This document shows, piece by piece, positions 34,101-46,294 of a stretch of DNA of 64,000 bases. The DNA is from Costus lasius (Eukaryota; Streptophyta; Magnoliopsida; Zingiberales; Costaceae): NCBI GenBank assembly GCA_027563935.2, contig CM050447.1:83623461-83687460 (forward strand). Direction: 5' to 3'. The translations under genes were made by a program, and so were the position numbers. Below the pieces are notes generated by a model, which was not told the DNA's origin, did no database searches, and saw only the letters and a list, made by a program, of their open reading frames with translations. Every line of letters begins with the position of its first letter. Position 1 is the first letter of the stretch.

Positions 34101-35693
34101 ATAATCTTCCATAATCGAGGACGTTTTGAGGAATAGTCTGATCAAAACCAAATTGACGAGCGCATCTGTGAGGGTTATACACTTCCAAGGACGCAAGATT
34201 TCCACTCCTGAAGGGGAGCCAACCCACGCGAATGCTCACAAGGAACTCAGTGGCGAGCCACCCGTCCTCTGTCAATACGTCAGTAGAGTTATCTTGAATG
34301 TCAACTTGCTCGTCTAGGCATCCCGCTTTGTTGGGGAATACGACCCGACGATGCCCAAAGACCTTATCCTTACGAAAAAATAAACGCGCCTCAAGATCCT
34401 TGAAGTAAACTGGATGGGCCCCAGCAATGCACACCATGAAGGGTAACTTGCGCTTCATAGCCTCAGAAGCGATGGTGTTATACAACCCTTGAAACTGCAA
34501 ATTGAACCATCCAAACAAGTAGTGGAGTGGAATCAGCGTGTCCTTTGAGCCCGGAAAGTCAGCGGTACATGCCTCTCTCAAAGATCGAAATAAATTCGAC
34601 AATGCTGCCGGGGCTAAGGAGAGACGAACTCCCCGCGCCAGTCTATCGGCCATAATGAAAACCTCCGGTCTAATACGGTTTGGATACTTGTAGGGGATAG
34701 CAAAATAGCATAGCCAACAGGCCAAAAATGCTGTGAGAAACGTAACTCGATCCATTTCCTTTGCTGCGATAGGAGGCCGAGGGGGCGTATCATAGTCCTG
34801 CACTAGAGTGTTTTCGGAACCGACACCAAAGGATCATGCGGCGAAGGGAAACCGGTCTCGTACGAGGTGCCCAAGTCAACGAAGTGTAAGATCCACTGAG
34901 TAATAGAGACAGCCCCGGAATACCGATGAAGTAGCTCATAGAAGTGGTGGAACACGGCCTTGAGAGAGGGAGAACATCGAAACTCGCCGTGTACAGTCTC
35001 ACCAAAGAGCGTTTTTTCATCCGGCACATGCTCATCATATCGAGCACCTAATATAGGAAGCCCGCAGACATATCGCATGTCCCAAAGACTCGGGACAATC
35101 TCCTCTTCAGAAAGATAACATGTATTTGTGGCTGGGCTCTAGTGTTCTAAGATGCCCTTTAGTAAAGTGACATCATACTCGTAATTAAATAGTGACAATA
35201 TGATGGCCTCATGGATCCCGGCTTTCTTAAGAATCTTTCTCTCACTACGCAGGATATATCGTGCCCACTCCGTGTAGCCAGGATGGTGCGTGACACTACC
35301 ACAAATGTTAAATCGCGAGGCCCATCTCGGTACGCGTTTAGAAGCCATTTCCAAGCCTAGAAAGAAGTTTGATTCTTGATTAGATGTTCTGGTGTTGGGC
35401 TCAAGACACAAGCATAGGTCGGGGCCTTGATCAAAAATACGGGATCTGTTCATCATTCCGACAACACTGCGCTCTAGAGGCGTCCAATTTCCACTCTCAA
35501 AAGGAGGATGAGGCCTGTGCTCCGTTGGCAATAGGGGCATGAACAAATGACGGGGTATTTTGTTATGGAACACGTCCCTACCCTCCAACATCACATCGCG
35601 CCACTCGTGCCATACCCCCCGAAAGTGGCCGAGGGGATCACACTTCTTAATGTATTCCATAATCGCCTCATCATCGGGCTCGTCCAACGGCAT
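31126..35693 (-). pseudogene. Antisense intron-containing gene with plant mobile domain and coiled-coil tail
   Basis: It reads against the Tat element. The likely start is ATG at 35693. Exon 1 (35693-33778) encodes a plant mobile domain of the kind related to MAIL/MAIN proteins, with RYVCGLPILGARYDE and MDRVTFLTAFLACWLCYF-like blocks. It is broken by TAG at 35139-35141, where the family usually has Trp, and by a frameshift near 34805. Exons with clean AG...GT borders follow at 33692-33587, 33479-33448, possibly about 33386-33349, 33262-33182, 33048-32986, 32813-32757, 32565-32494, 32318-32204, 32149-32084, 32007-31927 and 31838-31126. The last exon has a TAG at 31792-31794 and then a heptad-rich coiled coil of about 180 residues ending at 31126. 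Antisense genes of this class are known from Tat-lineage elements. The broken frame means this copy is dead. Confidence 0.75.
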
Positions 35694-35865
35694 GGAGGCG
35701 CAGCGGGACCACAGGAAACCCTTGAACGATACAAAAAGGAAGATGGAAACAGAAGGGCCGGAATGCCGAATTAACACCTGGAGTGACAATGAGAGTAGTA
35801 AGAAAACACATGAATATTTTGTCTTCCCAACGGTTTTGTATACGCTTCTTACTTATACAAATCCG

Positions 35866-35879
35866 TTGGGGGGGCAATT
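35866..35879 (+). other. Polypurine tract of the Tat element
   Basis: TTGGGGGGGCAAT directly precedes the 3' LTR start TGTTGAGCC. It is the likely plus-strand primer, interrupted by a C. Confidence 0.65.
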
Positions 35880-38800
35880 TGTTGAGCCACTTATTTCACC
35901 TGAAAATGGCCAAAGGAATGTAACTACAAAGCCTAAACAACAAGCAGACAAAAAGAGGTGAAGGGGGATCAAGAGGGACGCATGGAAAGCCTGGCTCACG
36001 CCATTAAGAAACACAGAACAGGATAAGACAAGCATTCTGTGTTTAGGCCTGACAGGGAAGAATAAAAAATATATACAAACAATTGCGGTAGATAAGACAA
36101 GCATTCAAAAGGGGCGAAGGGGATGATTACGGGGACCATCAAAGCCAGCAACAAAAAAAAAACAAAACAAACAACCAATAAATGGAAATAATCAGGCCTG
36201 ACAGGAAAGAAGATAGAAAGTGGTCGGGCCAGTCGATAAAAAAAGAGAAGAGAATGAAAAATAAAAAAAACTGACACACGCATATAGGAATGCAAGCAAA
36301 TATATCAGCCAAATCCCACCAAATCAGCCAAATCCCACCAAATGGTCTGCAGACAAGACAGGACGAAAAAATCAATCAAAAAAAATTAAAAGAAGATATG
36401 GCAATGGGCAGAGAAGCTGTCAAACAAGGGAAGGAAGGTCAGTTCTCAACCAATAAAGGAATGGTCGGAGCTGACGAAGGAGAAGAAACGAAAAACCCTC
36501 ACAGCAATTAAAAAAAAAAATCAAATCGAAGAAGCGCAAAAAAAAAAGAGAGAAAAGAAGGAAGAAAGCCAGCTGTTAAATAGGATCATTTCATTGGGCT
36601 GAGCGGCTTATAAAGGGGAGAGGGGGTGCATCAAAAAAAAAAAAACAGCATCGCAATACAAAAAGAAGGAAAAGAAGAAGCAGAAGAAGGTAAACGAGGA
36701 ACACACACCCTCTCTCGATCTTCGTTTTCTTGTTTAGGCTTCATGGTCGCATTAAGTGGCCTGGCAACACAAAGAACACACACACACACTCTCTCGATCG
36801 CTGGTTTCTTTTAGGCTTCATGGTCGCATTAAGTGGCCTGGCACCACGAAGAACATATACTCTCTCAATCGTTGGTTTTCTTAGGCTTCATGGTCGCATT
36901 AAGCGACCTGGCACCACAATGAAGCACACACGCATACTCTCCCACATGATTTCTATCGTTTCTTAGGCCTAAGATGCATTAAGCATCCTATGGCATCACG
37001 CTGAATGAAAAGGAGCGAAGTGCCAAAAGAAAGGAGGAGAATGAGGCCGTCACATAGAACAAAAAAAAACGAAAGGCAGAAAAGGCAAATAAAAGACTGT
37101 GAGAGGCAGAAGAAGCAAGAGAGGGGAAAACATGCGAGAATCGAGGGGGAAATGACACAAGAGAATAAACAAAAAAAAGAGGAGAAGAGGTTGCTCGAGC
37201 TGAAGGGACGAAGATTTCTTCTCATGCCAAAACGCAGTTAAAACGAGAGTAAGAGTAAAAAAAATCATGAACTGAAGAAGATGTGCGGAGAAGACGTGGG
37301 TAAAAAAAATGATAATGAGTACCTGTTTGAGTCCTCTGCTGCTCTTCTTGTCTTCTTCAGAACTAGATATGCAATAAGCAGAGTCCGATTATTCCACGCT
37401 GCTGTAAGATGAGGATCGTAAGGAAAGAATCGAACTTTTTGGAGAGATGCTGCGAACCCAAGAAGGGGGAAGTAAAGAAGATCCCTTACAGAAGTTCACA
37501 AACACATTTCAGCACGCTGGAAGATCACCCGAGTATAAAAATAACGAAGAACGCCCCTCAGCCACCAACTTTCAAACTCCGGCGGAACAATAAAAATCAG
37601 TCCTAAAAAAAGGGGGGAGGGTGAATGAGAAGGGAAGGAAACAAAAATTTCGATCCAAACGTCAAAATAAATTCGATACTAACGGATCTGTGTCTAACTA
37701 CATCCGACCCGAAATGCGAAATTCGACCGAACTTACCTCAGCTACCGTAAGCCCTGAATTTGGAATCCGAATGTAATGCACAAGGCCCCCGGGCAGACAA
37801 ACTACGGCGACAGTTGCATCGTCACCATCACCACTTCCGTCTGTATCGCCCCACCCTCGACGAAGCCTCTTGGCCGGCTACCTAAGGGATGACAAGCCGA
37901 CTGCCGACAAAACTATTGATGGGGATAAAAAAATTCAGAATGTCAGAATAAAAAAAAACCATACGTGAGAATAAAATCAAAAAAAGGGAACTCCATAGCC
38001 AAACATGAAATTTGATGAAAGCTTCACCTTGGCAAAAGTTTGCTCTCACCACCCATCTAGTACGACTTGGGTCCACCGGCCACCAGCCGAAAGGGAATCG
38101 GGCAGATGCCTCTTCGCTTCCCGTGGCCTTCGCTGTCGCTGTCTCCACGATCTTTCCCTACTCCCAGCAAGGTTTCAATGGCATCTTGACGCCGTTCTCT
38201 CCATGAACGGACCACTGGATCAACGTGTTCTTCCCTGCGGATGAGTGATACTTTGCCCTCTACTCTTCCTAGGGTTCTGATCAGACGGCGGATCAGACGG
38301 CGGGTTTGCGTTCTCTAGAACAAGCTCCGCCGATCGCCTCCTTTTCCTCGCCTGGCCTTTGGCGTCATCTCTCCCGAATCAGCCCTGCCACCGCCTGGTA
38401 TGAACCGCCACAAGTAGATTCGACGCAGCTGACACCCGAGGAAGAAACGCCGGCAGGCACCTCCCCACCCCCCACTTCCTCTCACCTGCTTCTCCACTAC
38501 GACGCCAACCAACTCGCTGCTGTCTCTCGAAGACTCGGCCACCAGGAGCTGGGTTAGGTCAAAAGAGTAAAGTTAAGGAATATTACGGCATAAGAGGCGT
38601 GATGTGCTGCCCATGTAAAATCCTGCTTCCAACTCAAGAATGTTCAAAAAAAGAAAACATATATAATAGATAATACAAAATAAAATGATATGTGTGCGAT
38701 GCCAAAAATAAAATGACGTCAATGTCGGCATCATTTTTTCCAATCGCCCCAGATTAGCTCAAGAGGTGTCTGGCTATGTGATTGACCCCCCCCCCCCCCC

Positions 38801-39820
38801 CCCCGCCGGAATTCACAAGTGAGCGTAATACGGAAAGCCTTATACCAATGCGATGAAATATTGTTTGGGAATTGCGTACGTCGACGTTCATCGTCGGGGC
38901 GTAGCTCCTCAATATGACGTTGCGTTTACCAAGGCTGGAACAATTTTCAGACTAAATTATCCAACACGCCGAAAGGTCGGATAGATTCCAAATCAAACTA
39001 TCCATCACGCCGCAAGGCTGGATAAAACTCCAAATCAAATTATCCATCATGCCGCTAGGTGGGATAAATCCTCAAATCAAAATTATCTAACACGCCGTAA
39101 GGCTGGGTAATTTCTCCAAATTCAATTATCCAATACGCCGCAAGGCCGGATAGAATTCTAAATCAGATTATCCATCACGCCGAAAAGGCCGGATAAGTTC
39201 CAAATCAAATTATCCATCACGCCGCGAGGCCGGATAAAATTCCAAAGCCAAATTATCCAACATGCCGTAAGGTCGGGTAATTTCTCCAAATTCAATTATC
39301 CAATACGCCGCGAGGCCGGATAACTCTCCTCAAATTCAAGTCATCCAACACACGCCGCCAAGGTCGGATGATCTCCCAAACCCAATATCCAATATGCCTT
39401 AATACATTACAATAGAATATTGTTTGGGAGATGCGTACGTCGATGTTTACCATCGGGGCGTAGCTCCTCAATATAATGTTGTACTGCCTAGGCCGGGCAT
39501 TACCCAATATGCCGTCGCAAGACCAAAGTTTGGCGAACACAAATCGTCCATATTGATGAAAGCTCCCTTTTTATTATCATGCCAAATTATGTATTACGTC
39601 AAATCAAATTAATGAATGATATCAGTTGACTATATCTCTATTTTTGTTGCATACTATAGATCTCTTAGTCAAAGGTTCCCTAATTTTAGGGGTAATTAAC
39701 AATGAGCGCTTGCGCTCATTGGAAGCCAGAACCCATTAAACAAAAAAAAAAACCTTATTAATTTAAGGTGGATTTGAAACGGTCATAATACATTCTCAAT
39801 GTAATAATTTTGGCCCCACA
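35880..39820 (+). repeat. Tat 3' LTR, complete
   Basis: It runs from TGTTGAGCC to GGCCCCACA, 3941 bp. The first 330 bp have no counterpart in the 5' LTR because of the deletion there. It has a TATA box at 36609-36614, the GGCTTCATGGTCGC repeats at about 36736-36925, a C tract at 38786, and the hairpin array. About 45 bp near 38645-38690 are absent from the 5' LTR. Confidence 0.9.
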
Positions 39821-40720
39821 TGTGCCATATGAGTATACTTTTTGAACAATATAAGGCCCCGACCAGCGGCTCCTTAATTTCCCTGTAAATAGCCTGAGAT
39901 GCTAGTTATATAGTAAAACCTTATCTTCTTCAAAAAATTCTTTCCTTGAAATTCGCTGATCATGCCACTTTTTAGCGCGTTCTTTGTATATGCAAGAACT
40001 CTCATAAGCCAAATTCCTAATTTCATATAATTCATTCAATTGAAATTTTCTTCTCTCTTCAGCACTCTTCAGGTCATAGTTTAGCCTTTTCACTGCCCAG
40101 TAGGCCCTGTGCTCAAGTTCCATAGGTAAATGGAAAGATTTGCCATAAACAATTTGGAACGGAGACATACCCAGAGGAGTTTTGAAAGCCGTCCTATAAG
40201 CCCAAAGAGCAACATCAAGCTTCAGCGCCCAATCCTTCCTTGCCCCTGACACAGTCTTTTCAAGTATCCTCTTAATTTCTCGATTCGAAACCTCAGCTTG
40301 CCCACTAGTCTGGGGGTGATACGGTGTAGCAATTTTATGGTGTACTCCATATTTCCTTAACAATGACTCAAGCTTATTTTCAATGAAATGAGAACCTCCG
40401 TCACTGATCAAAACTCTAGGGACACCAAATCTTGGAAAAATTACCTTCTTAAATAACCTGGCTACAACACGTGAATTGTTAGTGGCCTCAGTAGTTGCTT
40501 CAACCCATTTAGATACATAATCAACACAAAGAAGGATATATTTCTTTCCACATGACGTAGGGAATGGGCCCATAAAATCAATTCCTGAGACATCAAAAAT
40601 TTTGACTTCCAAAATCCCATGTTGAGGAAGTTCATCTTTTCTAGTGATATTACCAGCTCGCTGACATTTATCAAAGGATTGAATAAATTTCCTAGCATCA
40701 CGAAAAATTGTTGGCCAATA
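39821..40720 (-). pseudogene. Athila-1 integrase and pol C-terminus
   Basis: On the minus strand this encodes an Athila integrase core with [26 protein letters not shown] and [13 protein letters not shown], followed by [15 protein letters not shown]. All three catalytic residues are visible. It is open from about 40612 to 39902; upstream and downstream parts are in other frames. It stops at the Tat insertion at 39820. Integrase would insert cDNA; this copy is broken by shifts. Confidence 0.88.
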
Positions 40721-42620
40721 GAATCCTGACTAGAGAATTTTGAATGCTGTCTTTGATGCACTAGCATGCCCCCCATAAGGAGAAGAATGACAGTGGGAAA
40801 GAACATTGTGAATTTCCTCTTCCGGCAAACACCTTCGAAGTAAACTATCTGCGCATTGATGATATAAATATGGCTCATCCCAGTAGTAATGCTTAACATC
40901 CGACTTGAATTTCTTTTTTCCTTGAAATGTCAGATCAAGTGGCATGATATTGGACACAAGAAAGTTTACAATATCCGCATACCATGGTGTCTCTTGTCTT
41001 ATGATAGCATATAGATATTCCTCCAGAAAAGAATCATTAATCTCCAGATCATCCTCCGCATTCTTCTCTTTGGTTAGTCTAGACAAGTGATCTGCTACTA
41101 AATTTTCTGCCCCTTTCTTGTTTTTTTATCTCAAAGTCAAATTCCTGTAAGAGCAGTATCCATCGAATTAATATGGGCTTTGTATCCTTTTTACTCACCA
41201 AGTATTTGATCACTGAATGATCTGTAAAGACAACGACCTTAGAATTAATAATATAGAAGCAAAATTTGTTAAAAGCAAAAACTATGGCAAGAAGCCCCTT
41301 TTCGGTTATTGCATAATTTATTTGCGCCCTGTCTAAAGTCTTGCTGACATAATAGATGGCATGGAGTTTGTTATCCTTTCGCTGTCCCAACACCGCGCCC
41401 ACTGCTTGGTCACTCGCATCGCACATCACCTCATAAGGGAGAGACCAGTCTAGTGGCTGCATGATGGGCGCAGAGATAAGAGCCTTCTTCAATTTCTCAA
41501 ATGCTTCAGTACAGTCCCTGTCAAAATGAAAATCAACATCCTTAGCCAATAAATTTGTGAGAGGCCTAGAAATTTTAGAAAAATCTTTAATAAATCGACG
41601 ATAAAACCCAGCGTGTCCCAGAAAAATTCGAATCCCTCTGACTGATGTGGGTGGAGGTAACTTCTCAATAACTTCAATCTTGGCCTTATCTACCTCAATG
41701 CCTCTTTGTTAGATACGATGCCCGAGAACAATTCCTTCTTGAACCATAAAATGACATTTCTCCCAATTAAGAACCAGGTTTACCTCCTCGCACCTCTGCA
41801 AGAAATGCGACAAATTAGATAAACAATCATCGAAAGAAGCTCCATACACTGAAAAGTCATCCATAAAAACATCCATAATATTTTCAATGAGGTTAGAAAA
41901 AATGGCCATCACGCATTGCATAATCCAAAAGGCATGCGCCTATATGTGAATGTCCCGTATGGGCACGTGAAAGTGGTCTTCTCTTGATCTTCAGGATGAA
42001 TGGGTATCTGGAAAAATCTTGAAAAGCCATCAAGAAAACTAAAGTAAGAGTTCGTAGCTAATCGTTCAAGCATCTAGTCAATGAAAGGAAGAGGAAAGTG
42101 TTCTTTCCGGGTGGCTTTGTTTAATTTTTGGTAATCGATACACATACGCCACCCAGTTACCGTCCTCATCGGAATCAACTCGTTGTTCTCATTTTTCACT
42201 GCAGTGACACCCCCTTTCTTTGGAACCACATGAACGGGACTAACCCATTCACTATCAGAAATTGAGTAAATCACTCTTGCATCTAGTAACTTGAGAACTT
42301 CCTTTTTTACCACTTTTTTCATGACAGGATTCAGTCGACGTTGATACTCAATAGAGGGTTTGCAGTTTTCTTCAAGATAAATCCTGTGCATACACAAAGG
42401 TGGGTTAATTCCATGTATGTCATCTAATGAATATCCAATTACTTTTCTATGCCGTCGAAGCTCATCAAGCAATCTCTTCGTCTGAACTTTATCTAAATTA
42501 GCACTCACTATCACAGGATATGTAGAATTTTCCCCCAAGAACTCGTATCTCAAATTTGATGGAAGCGCCTTGAGTTCTAATTTATTGGTTTTCACCGGTT
42601 CAGGTTTTACCAGAATAAGT
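40721..42620 (-). pseudogene. Athila-1 reverse transcriptase and RNase H, several frameshifts and stops
   Basis: From right to left: the RT N-terminal part (42595-42074) with PVHVVPKKGG and RMCIDYQKLNKATRK; a gap with stops; the catalytic FMDD box in VFMDDFSVYG (within 41921-41709); the connection region; RNase H (41549-41079) with [15 protein letters not shown] and [10 protein letters not shown]; and the integrase zinc region (41086-40730) with CHSSPYGGHA. At least five frame changes or stops separate these blocks. The content and order are those of Athila Pol. Confidence 0.88.
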
Positions 42621-42717
42621 CTCTCAATCTTTGCTTTCTATGGCTCAACCGTTTGGCTTGATTCCAATATTTTTGCATAATCCTGAGCCTTTTCCCCAAT
42701 ATTCTCTTCATCCTCCA

Positions 42718-42799
42718 CTCTAATTAGGCAAACTTCCAGCGGATCTACTTCTGTCTTTCAATCTTCCTCTCTAATTAGGCAAACTTCCAGCAGATCTGC
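42718..42799 (-). repeat. Short local duplication in Athila-1
   Basis: CTCTAATTAGGCAAACTTCC followed by AGCRGATCT occurs at about 42718-42746 and again at 42770-42798, a tandem duplication with a period near 52 bases between the protease and RT regions. Confidence 0.75.
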
Positions 42800-42993
42800 A
42801 GATTCATGTCACCTATGTTGAGTTTCTTACAGATGGACAGGGGCATCAAACTAACACTTGCACCCAAATCACATAAAGCTCCTTCAAAAGACATGTTGCC
42901 GATCTGGCGTTGAATGGAGAAGCTTCCTGGATCTTTCAACTTTTGAGGAATCTTGTTCTGTATTATCACACTGCATTCCTCTGTGAGTGCCAC
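42775..42993 (-). pseudogene. Athila-1 protease
   Basis: The minus strand encodes an Athila aspartic protease with ALCDLGASVSLMPLSICKKL, whose aspartate is catalytic. It cleaves the polyprotein. It is cut short by the local duplication at 42718-42799 and by frame changes. Confidence 0.85.
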
Positions 42994-42999
42994 AGTTCC

Positions 43000-44614
43000 A
43001 TATTCTTTAATCTTTCACTTATTAGAGAGTATATCTTTTAAAAACTTTGCATAGGTAGGCATCTGTGATAGGGCTTCTGTGAAAGGAATGTTAATGTATA
43101 ATTTTTTCAATACCTTCAGGAATTTGCCAAACTGCTTATCCAACTTTGCCTTGGCTAATCTCTAAGGAAAGGGGATAGGCGGAATATACGCAGGTGGACC
43201 CACATATTTTTCCTTTTCTTCCTCAATAGGCTTTTCCGTATCAGGCTGTGATTCTTCACGTTGCTCCTTGTCAACTGCAGGCGTGATCTCTTCCTCAGGC
43301 ATATAGGGCTCATCCAACTACTTACCACTCCTTGTAGTTATTGCGCTGCAATGCTCTCTGGGGTTCATATCAGGTTGTCCCGGTAGTCTCCCTGTGGGTC
43401 TACTAGTAGAATTCACTTGTTGAGCAATTTGATTCTCTAACATCTTATTATGGGTAGCCAAAGCATCCACACGAGATGTTAGCTGCTTGACCGCAGCAGC
43501 GAGGTCATCAGTGCTCTTTTGCTATTTCATGAGAAATCCTTCTATCATGGTCTCCAAGTTTGACTTATGGGGCTGTCCATATTGTCTTGATTGAAAGCCC
43601 GGTGGTGCCCTATTATTCTGCTGAGGATACTGAGGGGGAACTTGCCCTTGATTGTTCTTGTAGGACAAGTTGTGGTGGTTCCTCCATCCTGGATTGTAGG
43701 TTGCAGAATATGGGTCATTCACTGGTCTCTGATTGAAATTCCCCAAGGTGTTTACTTGCTCCTGATTAAGATTCTCTTGAGATGAAGCAATAAACTGACA
43801 GTCAAATGAATCATGCCCTGTTACACCACATACTTCACAAGAAAGTGCGTTAACGACAACTAAGGGAAAAGAAAAGGAATCTAATTTATGTGCTAATGAA
43901 TCTACCTTTGCCACTAGAGATGTCAAGGAATAATTATGGTACTTACCAAATCCTGTGGAAGTAGTACCTCGCTCACTTGACTAGTGGTTATGGTTCATGG
44001 CCATATCCTCAAGTAGAGCTGTCGCCTCTTCCACGCCTTTGCTCATGATTGTTCCTCTAGCCGCAGTGTCCACCATCAACTTGGTGTTATAATCCAATCC
44101 ATTATAAAAGATGTGGATCAAAACCCATGCTTGGAGTCCATGGTGTGGGCACATACGCTGGAGCTCCTTGAAGCGATCACAGGCATCATATAGTGATACT
44201 CCCTCTTGTTGTGTAAAACATGTAATCCTGTTGCTCAGCTGAACAATCTTGCTGGGTGGAAAGTATTTGTTCAGAAAGGTCTTGGAAGGCTTGTCCCAGG
44301 TAGTAATAGATCCTGCTGGCAGTGAATATAGCCAAGCTCTCGCACGGTCCCTAAGAGAAAAAAAGGAACAATCTTAAGTCTTATAGCGTCAAATGAAACT
44401 CCATTAACTTTGACAGTATCACAATATTCTAAAAAGATAGCCTGATGTAGATTAGGGTCTTGATTTGGGGATCCCCCAAATTGATTTTGCTGGACCATCG
44501 TCATCAATACTGGTTTGAGTTCAAAGTTGTTCGCTTTTACATTGGGTCGGACTATGCTTGAATTAAAGCCTTGTATGTTTGGTACAACAAAGTCCCTCAA
44601 AGATTGATTGTTTG
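43000..44614 (-). pseudogene. Athila-1 Gag, C-terminal two thirds
   Basis: The minus strand encodes broken Gag: an ARAWLYSLP-like region near 44330, a zinc knuckle CEVCGVTGHDSFDC (43798-43839), a Pro-Gln-rich stretch with NRAPPGFQ, and a tail ending in LETMIEGFLMK (43522). Frameshifts and stops occur, for example at about 43521 and 44350. At 44615 Copia-1 copy D begins; the N-terminal Gag part resumes at 48288. Confidence 0.82.
44486..44614 (+). repeat. 129-bp direct duplication, left copy
   Basis: It is identical by eye to 48159-48287. It belongs to Athila-1 gag and ends exactly where the Copia-1 LTR starts. The right copy starts exactly where Copia-1 gag sequence stops, at the shared run TTTGCTGG. 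Confidence 0.92.
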
Positions 44615-46294
44615 TGTTGGGGTATGCCCTTAAGGCTAATGTTTGAGGCCTTGGGATTGTAACAGTATCATGTATAAACTCTTATGTTTATAAAGGCAAT
44701 GGTTGTTATTCAGTTTGTTATATTATCTGCTGCAATACATATACTTCTGAATAATGTCTCAATGCTGTTCAGCTGGGCTGACAAGCAGTAAAGTCCTTAG
44801 TCGATATATCTTGGCGAACATGAGACAGCCTTGATATGATTGAGACTAATATGTGTTCTAATCTTATAGGATGCTTCGAGCATGGAATAAGATGTAGACT
44901 CATGGGTACATTGGATGTACTGGACAGACCCTACTAGGATATTCAATTGCTTGTCACAATGTGAATAATCCTTGATTGCAACAAGTGGCACATTTCCTCT
45001 GACTTGAGATCACTTGTGTTTCTAAATGATGATTGTCATTGTTTTGAGGTAGTTCAATATCATTTGAAACATAATGGTTATAGACTATCTTGGATGGTGA
45101 GCTTGAGTCAGGTTAGGGCACTAGTGATAGATAAAGGATTGCCGTCTCCTTAATTGGAGTGTGATGTTCTAAAGGGGCCCCCCTCTGTATGAGATGATTG
45201 AGAAAGTGTATGGCCATACCCAGGTGACAGTGTTCATCTGATCTAATCATGCTCATCATATTGGAGCTACAAGCTTGACACGCTTGTCCAATAAGAACAT
45301 CCAGTGGCAAAGGAAATTTGCATGCCTTGTGAATTGGATTCACACTTGTGCTGTGGTTTGGGTGTAGTCTTGGAAGACTCTTTCCTTTATATCGGGAGAC
45401 AGTGATGTGTTGCTAGATACCCCTCACTGATCGTGATAACGTAAGTTATCATTACCGACATTTAAAGGAAACCCTTAGGGTCGCACAATTTGATGATATG
45501 GCTTACTTAAGTCAGATCGTGTGGACTGAATTGTTTGGGTTCAGTTTAAAGGGATTTAGTCTCTGATTGTAAGTGAGATCTAGTCTGATCATGTTTGATT
45601 GATTAGGGCTTGAGATCGGTAAGCTTCGATTGAGAGAATAGATGCTAGATCAGTGAGATCAGGAGCATCAAGAGATCAATGGTCAGATCTTAAGCCTTAG
45701 GGGTTTATTATAAACTGGACTAATTGCTTGGTTTATTTGGTTATTGAACCAAATCGATTTGAACCAGCTCATTGGATGAGCGTATGGTTCAAGTTGGCAT
45801 TTGCGATTGGGGTCACTTGAACGTTGAGATGGTTTTGCTATTTTTAGATAGCATGTCACAACGTGACCACATCTCTCTCACGTCGCCCCTCTCTCGCCCT
45901 CTTGTCGCTGTTTTGCCTTTGGCTCTTCACACATTCGTGTAGAGAAAAGGTGGTAGACGAAAGAAGAAAAAATCGCCAAGCAAGGAAAGCTCTCTCTTCC
46001 CTTCAAACGATCAAAGACACCTTGGACGATCCTTGCTAGCACAAGGGACGACAAGAAGGAGCAAGCCGTTGATCATCTTGTGTGTGACGATTTGGAGGAG
46101 ACCTCTTTTGTTCTCTTGCTTCCAAGGCGCCATCTAGAAATGGCCATGGTATGAATCACATTCTTTCTTGCATTCAAAAGTTTTAATGTTGATCATAATA
46201 CATGCATCGATCCCATGAAACCCTAGTATCCGCTGCCCATGTTTTGTATGCACCACTTTAGGGTTTCGGCCCCCCTTATTGAAGGGGACTTACA
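44615..46294 (+). repeat. Copia-1 LTR (copy D, 5' LTR)
   Basis: It spans TGTTGGGG to CTTACA, 1680 bp, followed by ATTGGTATCAGAGGG, the primer-binding site with its last bases changed. The ATGGCCATG plus GTATGA motif is at 46140-46154. Confidence 0.92.

Larger units (their letters stand above)
18787..39820 (+). mobile_element. Tat-type Ty3/gypsy element with captured cargo
   Basis: About 21 kb: truncated 5' LTR, primer-binding site, gag-pol with a second RNase H, a sense host-gene fragment, an antisense multi-exon gene, polypurine tract and complete 3' LTR. The LTRs look closely similar by eye, with scattered substitutions and one indel of about 45 bp, so the insertion is younger than the Athila elements around it. 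The left target duplication is lost; the right flank begins tgtgc. Confidence 0.9.
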
